From assembly GCA_020849855.1 (NCBI GenBank), contig JADZFO010000010.1:26211-90210 (forward strand): a stretch of DNA of 64,000 nt. Direction: 5' to 3'. The stretch's first letter is position 1; each line of letters begins with the position of its first letter. The DNA comes from a bacterium. GTDB taxonomy: Bacteria; 4484-113; JAFGCY01. Made by a program: the position numbers and the translations under genes. The notes below the pieces were generated by a model. It ran no database searches, was not told where the DNA came from, and worked only from the letters and a program-made list of their open reading frames with translations. Below, piece by piece: positions 8,146 to 15,653 of the stretch.

Positions 8146-8997
8146 TTAGCCATTTCTCTTCAGCAGGCCCGTCCGCTTGGCATAGTTCTCGGCCCAGCGG
8201 AAGGCGAGGTAGCCCAGGGGTACATAGATCAGCCCGCTGAGCAGCAGCATGCCGAGGTTCGGCAGCATCTCGCGCAGCGGCGCATGTTCCAGCAGGGCCT
8301 GGCGCAGGGCCAGCAGGGCCCAGTAGGGCGGGCAGATCCAGGCCAGGGGCTGCAGCAGGGCCGGCAGCACGCTGATCGGGAAGTAGGTCCCGCTGACAAG
8401 CAGGGTGCAGGCCAGGATGATCTCGGTCGCCTGCGCGCCCTTCTCCGGGCTGAGCAGGGGAAAGACCGCGGCCACCAGGCCCATGCCCAGCATGGCGATG
8501 GTGCTCAGCCCCAGCGTCATCAGCGCCGCGCCGAAGTTGGCCCCGCGCAGGTCCAGATCAAAGATCCAGACCAGCAGGGCCATCATGATCACGATGCGGA
8601 TCAGGCCGTAGATCACCGAGGCCAGGCACATGCCGGCCAGGCGCGTGAACTGGTGCACCGGCGCCATGAAGGTGTACTCCAGGGTGCCTTCCCAGCGCTC
8701 CCAGGCGATGGCCTGGGCCACGAAGATGAAGACGACGCCGAGGTAGCTCCAGATGACCGCGCCGATGCAGAGGTAAAGCACATAGCCCTGGTGGTCCATG
8801 GCGAAGGCCGGGGCTGCGCCGGAGCTGACCCCGATGAGGCCGATGATGATGGCGTTGATCAGGTTGTAGATCAGCCAGACGATGTCCCAGAGCAGATAGC
8901 GCTTGGTCAGGTCGACATCGCGCAGCAGAAAGCCGCGCACAGCCGCCAGCTCCCGCGAGAGCCTGCTGCCGGGGTTATGGATGCGTTCAACAGACAT
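8146..8997 (-). CDS. ABC-2 type transporter permease (upstream copy)
   Basis: 283 residues with about six membrane segments. It carries the same signatures as its neighbour: a DLTKRYLLWDIVWL N-terminal region, RWEGTLEYTFMAPVHQ and LLSPEKGAQ. It starts at ATG 8997 and is separated from the downstream permease by a palindromic repeat. The CPBP protease and glycosyltransferase genes lie upstream on the same strand, so the four may be co-transcribed. The missing ATPase is the main oddity: ABC-2 permeases are usually encoded beside it. Confidence 0.85.
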   Translation of the reverse strand: MSVERIHNPGSRLSRELAAVRGFLLRDVDLTKRYLLWDIVWLIYNLINAIIIGLIGVSSGAAPAFAMDHQGYVLYLCIGAVIWSYLGVVFIFVAQAIAWERWEGTLEYTFMAPVHQFTRLAGMCLASVIYGLIRIVIMMALLVWIFDLDLRGANFGAALMTLGLSTIAMLGMGLVAAVFPLLSPEKGAQATEIILACTLLVSGTYFPISVLPALLQPLAWICPPYWALLALRQALLEHAPLREMLPNLGMLLLSGLIYVPLGYLAFRWAENYAKRTGLLKRNG

Positions 8998-9096
8998 GGC
9001 ATTATTGAGACAGTATCCACGTGCTAAGTCGCGCGTGGCAGGGGGCGAAGGTTAGAGGTGAGTAGGGCGGCGGAGCTGGCCGTCGCCGGAAGAGGA

Positions 9097-10056
9097 TCAG
9101 TCAGCCTGATCCCCGCGGGTCCCGTCCGGTGAAGCCGTGTGCGGCTCGGCGGGACCGCCGGGGCGGTCACTCAGCGCGTTTGCGGTTGAATGATGATCAT
9201 GGGCCAGTGCCTCCTGGCTGAACTTCCAGGAGCGCGCAGTATACCAGATCGAGAGGGCCAGCAGGCCGAGGGTCACCGGCAGCCCGGCCTCCGGCCCGAA
9301 GGCGCCGCCACTGAGCAGGCCCGGCTGAGCGCCGGCAATGCCGATGCCGTACTGCGCCGCGCTGAAGTGGATGCCGCTGACCGGCAGGCCCAGGATGGCC
9401 AGCGCGAAGTTCCAGATGAAGTGCGCGCTCCAGGCGCCCAGCAGCGAGCGCTGCCAGAGCATCAGCGCGCCGAGCCAGTAGCCCGCCAGGGCGATGTTGG
9501 CCAGGGCGATGGGCGAGACCTCGGGGTTGCGCGAGTGCACGGCGGCGAAGGCCAGGCTGACCACCAGGTTGGCGCTGAGGCAGCAGAAGAACCATACGCG
9601 TCCGCCGGCGCTGCGCGGGATGAAGAAGCTGCAGATCCACAGCAGCAGCAAGGCAAGCAGCGACAGAGCGAAGCCGCGGAAGAGCGCCTCCTCAAAGAGG
9701 CTTTGCAGCAGGAAGAGCAGCTTGGAGCCGAGGCGGACCTGGTTGTCGATCAGGCGCAGGCCCGGCTCAAAGGCCTGCCAGCCCGGCCGGGCCGGGGAGT
9801 AGGCGCCAAGGGCCAGGGCGGGCAGGACGGCAAAGCCCAGCAGGAAGAGGCCGTTGCCAAGGCCGGCGGCGAAGTCGAGGGCGCCGGCACGGGCCAGGGC
9901 CGGCAGGCCGCGCGGCGGCAGGCTGAGCCAGCGCGCCAGGCCAAAGCGCAGCAGCAGCCACAGCGAGACAAGCCCGAAGGGCAGCACAAAGAGATTGGCG
10001 ATGAGATAGAAGCCCGTCTCGCGATACAGATCCGCCGCGCTGCTGATCTCCCCCAT
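9097..10056 (-). CDS. CPBP (CAAX/Abi) family intramembrane metalloprotease
   Basis: 319 residues with about eight hydrophobic segments. All three conserved motif positions of the family are visible: FEEALFRG (E122, E123, R127), AAVHSRNP (H174) and HFIWNFAL (H212, N216). These form the intramembrane catalytic and metal site in the Rce1/CPBP family. The start codon overlaps the stop of the glycosyltransferase upstream (TGATG), implying translational coupling. Family members process prenylated proteins or peptides, or act in immunity to bacteriocins. The substrate here is unknown. Confidence 0.85.
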   Translation of the reverse strand: MGEISSAADLYRETGFYLIANLFVLPFGLVSLWLLLRFGLARWLSLPPRGLPALARAGALDFAAGLGNGLFLLGFAVLPALALGAYSPARPGWQAFEPGLRLIDNQVRLGSKLLFLLQSLFEEALFRGFALSLLALLLLWICSFFIPRSAGGRVWFFCCLSANLVVSLAFAAVHSRNPEVSPIALANIALAGYWLGALMLWQRSLLGAWSAHFIWNFALAILGLPVSGIHFSAAQYGIGIAGAQPGLLSGGAFGPEAGLPVTLGLLALSIWYTARSWKFSQEALAHDHHSTANALSDRPGGPAEPHTASPDGTRGDQAD

Positions 10057-11228
10057 CAGGCCCGGGCCTCTTCGAGCACCTGCTCCAGCTCGGCGGCGGC
10101 CTTGTCCCAGGAGAAGAGCCGCGCGCGCTGCCAGGCCTGGCGGCCGAAGTCCTCGCGCAGGGCCTTGTCGCGGGCCATGGTCAGGGCGGCGCGGCAGAGC
10201 TCGTCATAGTTCAGCTCGGGCACCAGGATGCCGGAGGCGTGCTCGGCGTGCGCGCCGACCTCATAGGCCACGGTCGGCACGCCGTGCCAGGCGGCCTCGA
10301 GGATCGGCAGGTTGAAGCCCTCCCAGCGCGCGGCGGTGACATAGAAATCGAGGCTGGCATAGAAGCCCGGCATGTCCGCCGGCGCCGTGTTCAGCAGGGG
10401 CAGCGCGCCCTGCTCGCGGACCCAGTGGCCGTCCTCCTCCGAGCCGATGCCGCACATGGCCAGCATGATGCGGCTGTCGCGCTCGGCGAGGCGGCGGCCC
10501 AGGCGCATCACCTCGGTAGTGCCCTTGTAGGCCGGGTGCTGGCGGTGCAGGCGGCCACAGTAGCCCAGCAGCAGCGCGTTCTCCGGGATGCCACAGCGCT
10601 CTCGAAAGCCGCTGCGCAGGGCCGCGCGGTCATAGTGCGCGTCGACCGTCGAGCTGGCGGGGTCGAGGTCCCAGGCCGGCCAGTAGTGGTCGCCGCCCAG
10701 ATGGATCACCGTGCCGCGGGCCTGCTGCTCGGCCGTCTGCTGCTCGTGCAGGAAGCGGCTGATGGAGACGATGCGCGCGGAGCGGTTCTTGAAGACGAGG
10801 TCCTCGGAGTGGTGCAGCCAGGCCCAGTTCAGCTTGCGCTTCCAGGTAAAGCCGTCAGTGGGCACATTGCCGAAGTTGAAGAAGACCTGCGGCGTGTCCA
10901 GCACGGTACCGGCGGCGTAGTAGGGGTGGGTGCAGGGCAGGAGCACGTCATAGCCGCGGCCGGCCTCGGCCAGCTCGCGGCGCAGGCGGCCGAGCGCGAT
11001 CTGGGCGTTGCGCTCCAGGATGGGGAGGGCGCGGTTGGCGGAGTCGCCATGCACGGTGATCTTATGCAGGCCGTAGGGCTGGTTCAGGTAGGTGTCGTCG
11101 AAGGTCGGCGTCCAGACGTCCACCTGATGGCCGCGGCGGGTCAGGCGCAGGGCCAGCTCATGCACGGTGAGGTCCACGCCATAGCCCAGCAGCATGCGCG
11201 TGGTGAAGAAGGCGATTCGCACTCTCAT
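10056..11228 (-). CDS. Glycosyltransferase family 4 (GT-B fold)
   Basis: About 390 residues. The N-terminal domain starts MRVRIAFFTTRMLLGYGVDL with a glycine loop typical of GT4 acceptor domains. The C-terminal domain has the GT4 nucleotide-sugar signature EGFNLPILEAAWHGVPTVAY and a GHAE-like GAHAE segment. A GTG at 11243 is an alternative start five codons earlier, but it sits inside a hairpin. The gene is translationally coupled to the CPBP protease and lies upstream of two ABC-2 permeases. A role in a cell-surface glycan is plausible; donor and acceptor cannot be read from sequence. Confidence 0.85.
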   Translation of the reverse strand: MRVRIAFFTTRMLLGYGVDLTVHELALRLTRRGHQVDVWTPTFDDTYLNQPYGLHKITVHGDSANRALPILERNAQIALGRLRRELAEAGRGYDVLLPCTHPYYAAGTVLDTPQVFFNFGNVPTDGFTWKRKLNWAWLHHSEDLVFKNRSARIVSISRFLHEQQTAEQQARGTVIHLGGDHYWPAWDLDPASSTVDAHYDRAALRSGFRERCGIPENALLLGYCGRLHRQHPAYKGTTEVMRLGRRLAERDSRIMLAMCGIGSEEDGHWVREQGALPLLNTAPADMPGFYASLDFYVTAARWEGFNLPILEAAWHGVPTVAYEVGAHAEHASGILVPELNYDELCRAALTMARDKALREDFGRQAWQRARLFSWDKAAAELEQVLEEARA

Positions 11229-11230
11229 AT

Positions 11231-11254
11231 TGTAGGGGCGCACAGAGTGCGCCC
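11231..11254. repeat. Hairpin of the TGTAGGGGC family just upstream of the glycosyltransferase
   Basis: GGGCGCAC and GTGCGCCC form a perfect 8-bp stem with an AGA loop, directly upstream of the preferred ATG of the minus-strand glycosyltransferase. The box TGTAGGGGCGCACA is shared in part with the elements at 8081 and 63852. It could form in the mRNA leader and affect translation. Confidence 0.5.
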
Positions 11255-11262
11255 GGCAGGGC

Positions 11263-11400
11263 TGATGTCGAAAGTCAAGAGTGCGGCAAGAGGCGTGAAG
11301 AGTGAAGAGTGAAGAGTGAAGAGTGAGCGTGGAGAGTGAGGCGTGAAGAGTTAAGCATGGAGAGAGGAGAAAGAAGAGTGGAGAGTTAAGAGTGCTGAAG
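11263..11400. repeat. Tandem heptanucleotide repeat tract (GTGAAGA)n
   Basis: Four perfect tandem copies of GTGAAGA (11295-11322) are followed by about 75 bases of degenerate copies in a purine-only context. The tract separates the glycosyltransferase promoter region from the RAYT element. A short related piece (GAAGAGTT...GAGAGT) recurs near 13540. Similar heptamer tracts are known as dispersed short tandem repeats in some bacteria; this identification is by eye. Confidence 0.75.
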
Positions 11401-11436
11401 GCGGGGAGGTGGAAATTAGAAGGCGTTGGCCGAAGA

Positions 11437-11465
11437 CTCGGAACGCCGGCTGCAAGCCGGCCTCT
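11437..11465. repeat. REP element, left flank of the RAYT gene
   Basis: A 29-base element with a GCCGGC...GCCGGC hairpin (11445-11461) abuts the stop codon of the transposase. It is the exact reverse complement of the copy at 12161-12189 on the other side of the gene. Confidence 0.85.
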
Positions 11466-12076
11466 CAGCTCTTCCTGTAGAGCTCAAAACTCCCGGTTTG
11501 TATCCGCCAGCGGGCGCTGCTGAAGGCAAAGTCTTCAGGGCGGCGGCAGATTCCGCAGAGTACCGGGTTGGCCTCGATGTACTCAACAGTCCGCCGCAGG
11601 TGATCATCGTCTCGGATCGCCCGGTCGAAGTACTCCCGCTCCCAGAATGCCCCCTCCCGGCCGAGCAGTCTGTTGATCACCCCGCCGGTGTAGGACTTGC
11701 AGCCATGCATCACTTTCGACAGCGGGTAAGCATCCACAAGCTCAATCAGCATATGCACGTGGTTGGCCATGACGCACCAGGCCAGCAGATGGTAGTGCGA
11801 AGAATCGTGGTGCAGCAGATTGTCCTGAACAACTCGCGCGGCAGCGGGAATACGCAGAGCGCAGGCACCGTGACACTGATCCAGCAGTTCCTCCAGCGCC
11901 TGCCTGCGCTCCGCCTGCTGCGATGCCGGAATGCCTTGGAGCAGCCGATACACGAGCGCCTTGGGAAGTGAGTCGGCGGTTCTGTAGGTAACGAACTGCA
12001 GGCTGCCATGACCCGTGTAATGGGGCAGATAGCCTCGCGAGCGCCATTGCGGTGCGTCCGAGTACTTCTGCATCAT
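11465..12076 (-). CDS. REP-associated tyrosine transposase (RAYT, Y1 HUH family)
   Basis: About 203 residues. The HUH metal-binding motif is seen in WCVMANHVHMLIE (His106 and His108 from this start). The single catalytic tyrosine lies in WEREYFDRAIRDDDHLRRT (about Tyr149). The tail HLRRTVEYIEANP is also typical of RAYTs. These enzymes cut and move REP palindromes as single-stranded DNA. Start options are ATG 12076 or 12073, or a GTG at 12091 that lies within a TATAAA-containing stretch. The gene is bracketed by one REP copy on the left and two on the right in opposite orientation, the standard REPtron arrangement. Confidence 0.92.
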   Translation of the reverse strand: MMQKYSDAPQWRSRGYLPHYTGHGSLQFVTYRTADSLPKALVYRLLQGIPASQQAERRQALEELLDQCHGACALRIPAAARVVQDNLLHHDSSHYHLLAWCVMANHVHMLIELVDAYPLSKVMHGCKSYTGGVINRLLGREGAFWEREYFDRAIRDDDHLRRTVEYIEANPVLCGICRRPEDFAFSSARWRIQTGSFELYRKS

Positions 12077-12114
12077 TTCGACTTTATACACGCTTTTATT
12101 ATAACACGGGGAAA

Positions 12115-12189
12115 GGCCGGCTTGCAGCCGGCGTTCCGAGTCCTGGTGCAGCTTGCGAGCAGAGGCCGGCTTGCAGCCGGCGTTCCGAG
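12115..12189. repeat. Two direct REP copies, right flank of the RAYT gene
   Basis: Copies at 12115-12140 and 12161-12189 share GGCCGGCTTGCAGCCGGCG followed by TTCCGAG. The second is the exact inverse of the 29-base left copy. Together with the left copy they delimit the RAYT unit. Confidence 0.85.
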
Positions 12190-12256
12190 GCGGCAGGCCA
12201 CTTTGCTCACGAGTGGAGCAGCGCCGGGATCGAATGCTGCCTATGCTGAAGGGGGG

Positions 12257-13405
12257 TTATTGATGTTCTTTCGCCGCCTGCGCCGCCGAGGAATTCTGCT
12301 GATCCTGCTGATCGCTCTGATCCTGGCCTGGATCATCTGGCGCTTCGTCAATATCCCGGTCTTCAATGTGGTCAATGTGATCAAGTGAGGCCAGTTCGGC
12401 AGTAAGGGCTGATTGCTTCTGCACGGTCCCTTGTGTTCCTTCAAAAAGCCCTGATTCCTGAGCTGCGGAAAGTTCACTGGCGTCATCCCGGTACTGCCCG
12501 AACAGATATAGATAAAGCTCCTCGGCATTAATCTGGGCGGCGTCCGATCCCGGCAGGCGGGTCCAGAGCTCGTCCTTGTTGTGGCTTCGGATTATCAGGC
12601 TGCTAAAGGACAGTAATCCAAGGTAGAACAGCATGAAGGAAACAGCGGAAAGAAGTCGCTCCAGCTCAGGGGCGAGAGCCTGATCTGGAGGCTCAAAAGC
12701 GTTGCCGCCTAGCAGCCAGTAGAACAAGCCCGCGCCGCTGGAAATGATCAGCCAGACAGGTAGTGGCGATTTGTCCTGGCCGCTGCCGATGCTGGAAACT
12801 GAGCGGCCGGCCAGGTAGTGCAGAGTCAGGCCGATGGCGGCGAAGGCAGTTACCAGCGCCAGGCGGATGTCTATCGTCAGGTCAAACAGCCGCGGAAAAC
12901 AAAAGAAGAACGGCATGATCCACCAGAAGCTGAGCCCGGGGCGCAGGGGCTGATCAGAGGCGAGATACCAGTTCAGGTTCCGTCGCACATGTCTGGCCCA
13001 GGCTTCGATGCTGCGTGGACGGGTAAATCTGGCCCAGGCCGACCAGGGCCAGGGCAGGGCATCAGCCATGTCAGGCAACATGGTTTCGGCTTCGATCATC
13101 CGCGAGGCGAGTCCACTTGCCTGCAGCCTCCCGCGGATGTGGCCGCGATACTCGGCCAGCTCCCTGGGATCGGTTGCGCCTTCGACTATCGCCCGCCTGT
13201 GGTGTTCGACCGGGCGGACAGCTTCAAGGATGCGCTGAGCCGCCGGGTTGCTGACATGCGAGCTGACCCAGCGATTCGTCGGCAGATCCGGCCATTTCGC
13301 CAGCTCCGGCGGCGGCGGCGGGTTGCGGACCGCATCAACCGTCACGCCCGCGGCACGGTGGGCGGCTGAGAACCAAAGCGCAAATTTGTCGCGCAGGGAT
13401 GTCAT
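12257..13405 (-). CDS. Multi-pass membrane protein of unknown function
   Basis: 382 residues starting at ATG 13405, with TATAGT on the minus strand at 13424-13419 giving a very short leader. The N-terminal 140 residues are soluble (proline run NPPPPPEL near residue 27). Four hydrophobic segments follow between about 160 and 290, then a hydrophilic tail rich in D, Q and A. No family recognised. The last 42 codons lie opposite a small transmembrane ORF with a strong ribosome site (12263-12388), so the true C-terminus or the small gene deserves scrutiny. GC is lower than in most neighbours. Confidence 0.65.
   Translation of the reverse strand: MTSLRDKFALWFSAAHRAAGVTVDAVRNPPPPPELAKWPDLPTNRWVSSHVSNPAAQRILEAVRPVEHHRRAIVEGATDPRELAEYRGHIRGRLQASGLASRMIEAETMLPDMADALPWPWSAWARFTRPRSIEAWARHVRRNLNWYLASDQPLRPGLSFWWIMPFFFCFPRLFDLTIDIRLALVTAFAAIGLTLHYLAGRSVSSIGSGQDKSPLPVWLIISSGAGLFYWLLGGNAFEPPDQALAPELERLLSAVSFMLFYLGLLSFSSLIIRSHNKDELWTRLPGSDAAQINAEELYLYLFGQYRDDASELSAAQESGLFEGTQGTVQKQSALTAELASLDHIDHIEDRDIDEAPDDPGQDQSDQQDQQNSSAAQAAKEHQ
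12263..12388 (+). CDS. Possible small single-pass membrane protein (41 aa)
   Basis: ATG at 12263 follows a strong ribosome site, AAGGGGGG (12249-12256), by 6 bases. The product begins MFFRRLRRRG, a basic cluster, then a continuous hydrophobic helix LLILLIALILAWIIW and a short tail NIPVFNVVNVIK. The basic-then-hydrophobic layout is that of a small inner-membrane protein. It is wholly antisense to the tail of the 12257-13405 gene, so one of the two readings may be a shadow. Confidence is limited by this overlap. Confidence 0.45.
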   Translation: MFFRRLRRRGILLILLIALILAWIIWRFVNIPVFNVVNVIK

Positions 13406-13797
13406 TCGCGTTGGGATGACTATAGCGCGATGCCTGCTGCGAAAAGTTCAGCCACAGAGAGCATGGAGAGCACAGACCTCAGACTCAAGTTAGGTGAACA
13501 AGGGCGCGTGCCGAAAGCAATGTGCAGATTGAAGAGTTCAAAGTTGAGAGTGCATGGAAGGTGGCGACTGCAAGGCGCTGGACGAAGGCGCGGAGCGCGG
13601 GCTGCTGGCGCAGCCAGAGCCCGCATTCATGATTCTGCCATTCCTGGGGCAAAGGTGAACTTGCTTTGTCAGACTGCGCTAAGTGGATGATGCAAAGAAA
13701 GCGGTCCCCTGCCTTGCAGGCGGCCCGCGCTCCGCGCCCGGCCCGCGGCGTCCTGCTATGCTGTGCAGCGGCCGCGCTGGCGGCATGGAGCGGGCTT
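13406..13797. other. Intergenic region without a convincing gene (392 bases)
   Basis: It contains the minus-strand TATAGT of the leftward gene (13419-13424), a short GAAGAGTT/GAGAGTGC heptamer-like fragment near 13540, and a GC-rich stretch with GCGGGCT...AGCCCGC (13607-13624). Open frames through it have no ribosome site and unlikely composition. The frame of the next gene is open back to 13666, but that extension is arginine- and proline-rich. Confidence 0.5.
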
Positions 13798-14616
13798 ATG
13801 GCGATGGACCACGATGCTGTGTTGAACGCGCCGGGCGAGGACCGGACGCGCATCCTGCAGGAGATCTGCGAGGGCAGCGGCGCCGACGGCCTGATCGCCT
13901 GGCTCTCCGCCGCCCGCAGCGATGAGACGCGGCGCAAGCTCTTCGGCCAGGCCCAGCAGCAGCTGGACCTGCGCAGCTGGCCCGCCGGCAACCTGGACGA
14001 CTATATCCAGGTCTCGCGCGCCGGCATCGCCGAGTATGTGCGCCAGAGCGATGAGCTGGCCCTTGACGACCCGCAGCTGAGCGTGAAGCTGCTCGACAGC
14101 GCCAACGCGATGAGCTACAACCTCAGCGCATCGCTGGCCGACTGCTGGCCCGGCGACGAGCTGCCCCGCGAGCGCCGCCACCACAGCGAAGGCTTCAACG
14201 CCGCCGAGAACTGCGTGCGCTGGCGCCAGCAGCTGGGCAAGGGGCCCTACAGCCTGCAGATGGCCTACTGGGCCGGCGGTGTCCACCTGCTGGCCCTGGA
14301 AGACCTTACCGGCGCCCTGCAGTATTTCGAGCAGGAGCTGGAGGCGGCCCTGGCCTATTCCCGCGAGCAGGGCAAGAGCGAAGAAAGCGGCGCGGAGGCT
14401 GACTTCTGCCTGCTGCTGGCCCACGGCTGCCGCGGCATCGCCCGCATGCTCAGCGGCGACCGCGAGGGCCAGGCCGAGTATGAGGCCGCGATGGACGCCT
14501 TCAACGAGCAGCTGGCTTCGGACAACAGCGAGCTGCGCGAGGATGCCGAGATCGGCCTGGGCCAGCTGCGCAAGCTGTACCAGCGGCGCGTGCTGGGCCT
14601 CAGCGCCGAGGCCTGA
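13798..14616 (+). CDS. Hypothetical alpha-helical protein, possibly TPR-like
   Basis: 272 residues from ATG 13798 (MAMDHDAVLN), chosen because GGAG (13787-13790) is 7 bases upstream. The frame is open to 13666; that longer form would add a basic segment and a hydrophobic GVLLCCAAAALAAWSGLMA, which could be a signal peptide, so a secreted form cannot be excluded. The protein is rich in amphipathic helices, with TPR-like stretches such as LEDLTGALQYFEQELEAALAY near the C-terminus. No catalytic motif recognised. It is encoded upstream of proline dehydrogenase with a 70-base gap holding that gene's own -10. Confidence 0.65.
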   Translation: MAMDHDAVLNAPGEDRTRILQEICEGSGADGLIAWLSAARSDETRRKLFGQAQQQLDLRSWPAGNLDDYIQVSRAGIAEYVRQSDELALDDPQLSVKLLDSANAMSYNLSASLADCWPGDELPRERRHHSEGFNAAENCVRWRQQLGKGPYSLQMAYWAGGVHLLALEDLTGALQYFEQELEAALAYSREQGKSEESGAEADFCLLLAHGCRGIARMLSGDREGQAEYEAAMDAFNEQLASDNSELREDAEIGLGQLRKLYQRRVLGLSAEA

Positions 14617-14654
14617 GCCTGCCAGCCTGCGCTTGACCTGCCTGCCGGGTTAGC

Positions 14655-14660
14655 TATACT
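14655..14660 (+). promoter_or_regulatory. -10-like element TATACT before proline dehydrogenase
   Basis: TATACT lies 27 bases before the GTG start. Between them CCTGC-TTC-GCAGG (14666-14678) forms a small hairpin that includes the first three bases of the AGGAGG ribosome site (14676-14681), so initiation may be weakly occluded. Confidence 0.5.
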
Positions 14661-14686
14661 TATTCCCTGCTTCGCAGGAGGATTGT

Positions 14687-15583
14687 GTGAGCTTAATCGG
14701 CGGGCTGGTGAAGACAGTCCTGCCCTATGTCCCCCGGTCTGTGGTGGGCCGGGTTGCAGCGCGCTACGTGGCTGGAGAGACTCTCGCCGCCGCACTGGAT
14801 ACCGTGCGGCTGCTCAACAGCGGCGGGGCCTGCACCACAGTGGACATTCTGGGCGAAAGCATCGCTGAGGCCAGCGCCGCGCGCGCGGCGGTCGAGCAGT
14901 ACAGCACCCTGATCCAGGCCATCGCCTCCAGCGGCCTGGACAGCACGGTTTCGCTCAAACCCACCATGCTGGGCCTGCTGCAGGGCAAGGACGCCTGCCG
15001 CGAGAACCTGGAGACGCTTTACCGCCTGGCGCAGGAGCTTCGCGTGGTGCTGACCATCGACATGGAGGACAGCACCACCACCGACGCCACCCTGGGGCTC
15101 TTCGGCGAGATGCAGCAGCGCTATGGCAATGCCGGCTGCGTGCTGCAGGCCTACCTGCGCCGCACGCGCCATGACATCGAAGCCCTGCCGGCGGGCAGCA
15201 ACGTGCGCCTGTGCAAGGGCATTTACGTGGAGCCCCGCGAACGGGCCTACAAGGAGTTCCAGGAGATCCGCGGCAACTTCCTTGAATGCCTGCGCGACCT
15301 TTTCGCCGCCGGGCACTATGTGGGCATCGCGACCCACGACGACTGGCTGGTCGACCGCGCCCTGAGCATCATTAACAGCCTGGGCCTGAGCCATGAGCAG
15401 TATGAGTTCCAGATGCTGCTGGGCGTGCGCGAGAAGCTGCGCTATCAGATCCTCGACGCCGGCCACCGCCTGCGGGTCTATGTGCCCTATGGCCGCGACT
15501 GGTATGCCTACTCCATCCGCCGCCTGCGCGAGAACCCCGCCGTGGCGATCCACGTGATCAAGGCCATGCTCGGGATGGGCTAG
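14687..15583 (+). CDS. Proline dehydrogenase (monofunctional, FAD-dependent)
   Basis: 298 residues, the usual size of monofunctional bacterial enzymes. It oxidises proline to pyrroline-5-carboxylate and passes electrons to the quinone pool. Family motifs run in order: DMEDS, QAYLRRTRHDI, VRLCKGIYVEP (substrate/FAD region), ATHDDW, FQMLLGV and the C-terminal YAYSIRRLRENP with the two arginines that bind the proline carboxylate. GTG start with AGGAGG five bases upstream. No pyrroline-5-carboxylate dehydrogenase gene is in the window, so the second step must be encoded elsewhere. Confidence 0.95.
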   Translation: MSLIGGLVKTVLPYVPRSVVGRVAARYVAGETLAAALDTVRLLNSGGACTTVDILGESIAEASAARAAVEQYSTLIQAIASSGLDSTVSLKPTMLGLLQGKDACRENLETLYRLAQELRVVLTIDMEDSTTTDATLGLFGEMQQRYGNAGCVLQAYLRRTRHDIEALPAGSNVRLCKGIYVEPRERAYKEFQEIRGNFLECLRDLFAAGHYVGIATHDDWLVDRALSIINSLGLSHEQYEFQMLLGVREKLRYQILDAGHRLRVYVPYGRDWYAYSIRRLRENPAVAIHVIKAMLGMG

Positions 15584-15641
15584 CAGGGCGCAAGGCAGGA
15601 GGCGCAGGGCAGAAGGCGCAGTCGGCTGCCTGCCGTGGTCC

Positions 15642-15647
15642 TACAAT
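15642..15647 (+). promoter_or_regulatory. -10-like element TACAAT implying a leaderless transcript
   Basis: TACAAT ends seven bases before the GTG at 15654, so transcription would start at about the start codon. No Shine-Dalgarno is visible. Confidence 0.5.
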
Positions 15648-15653
15648 CACGCC

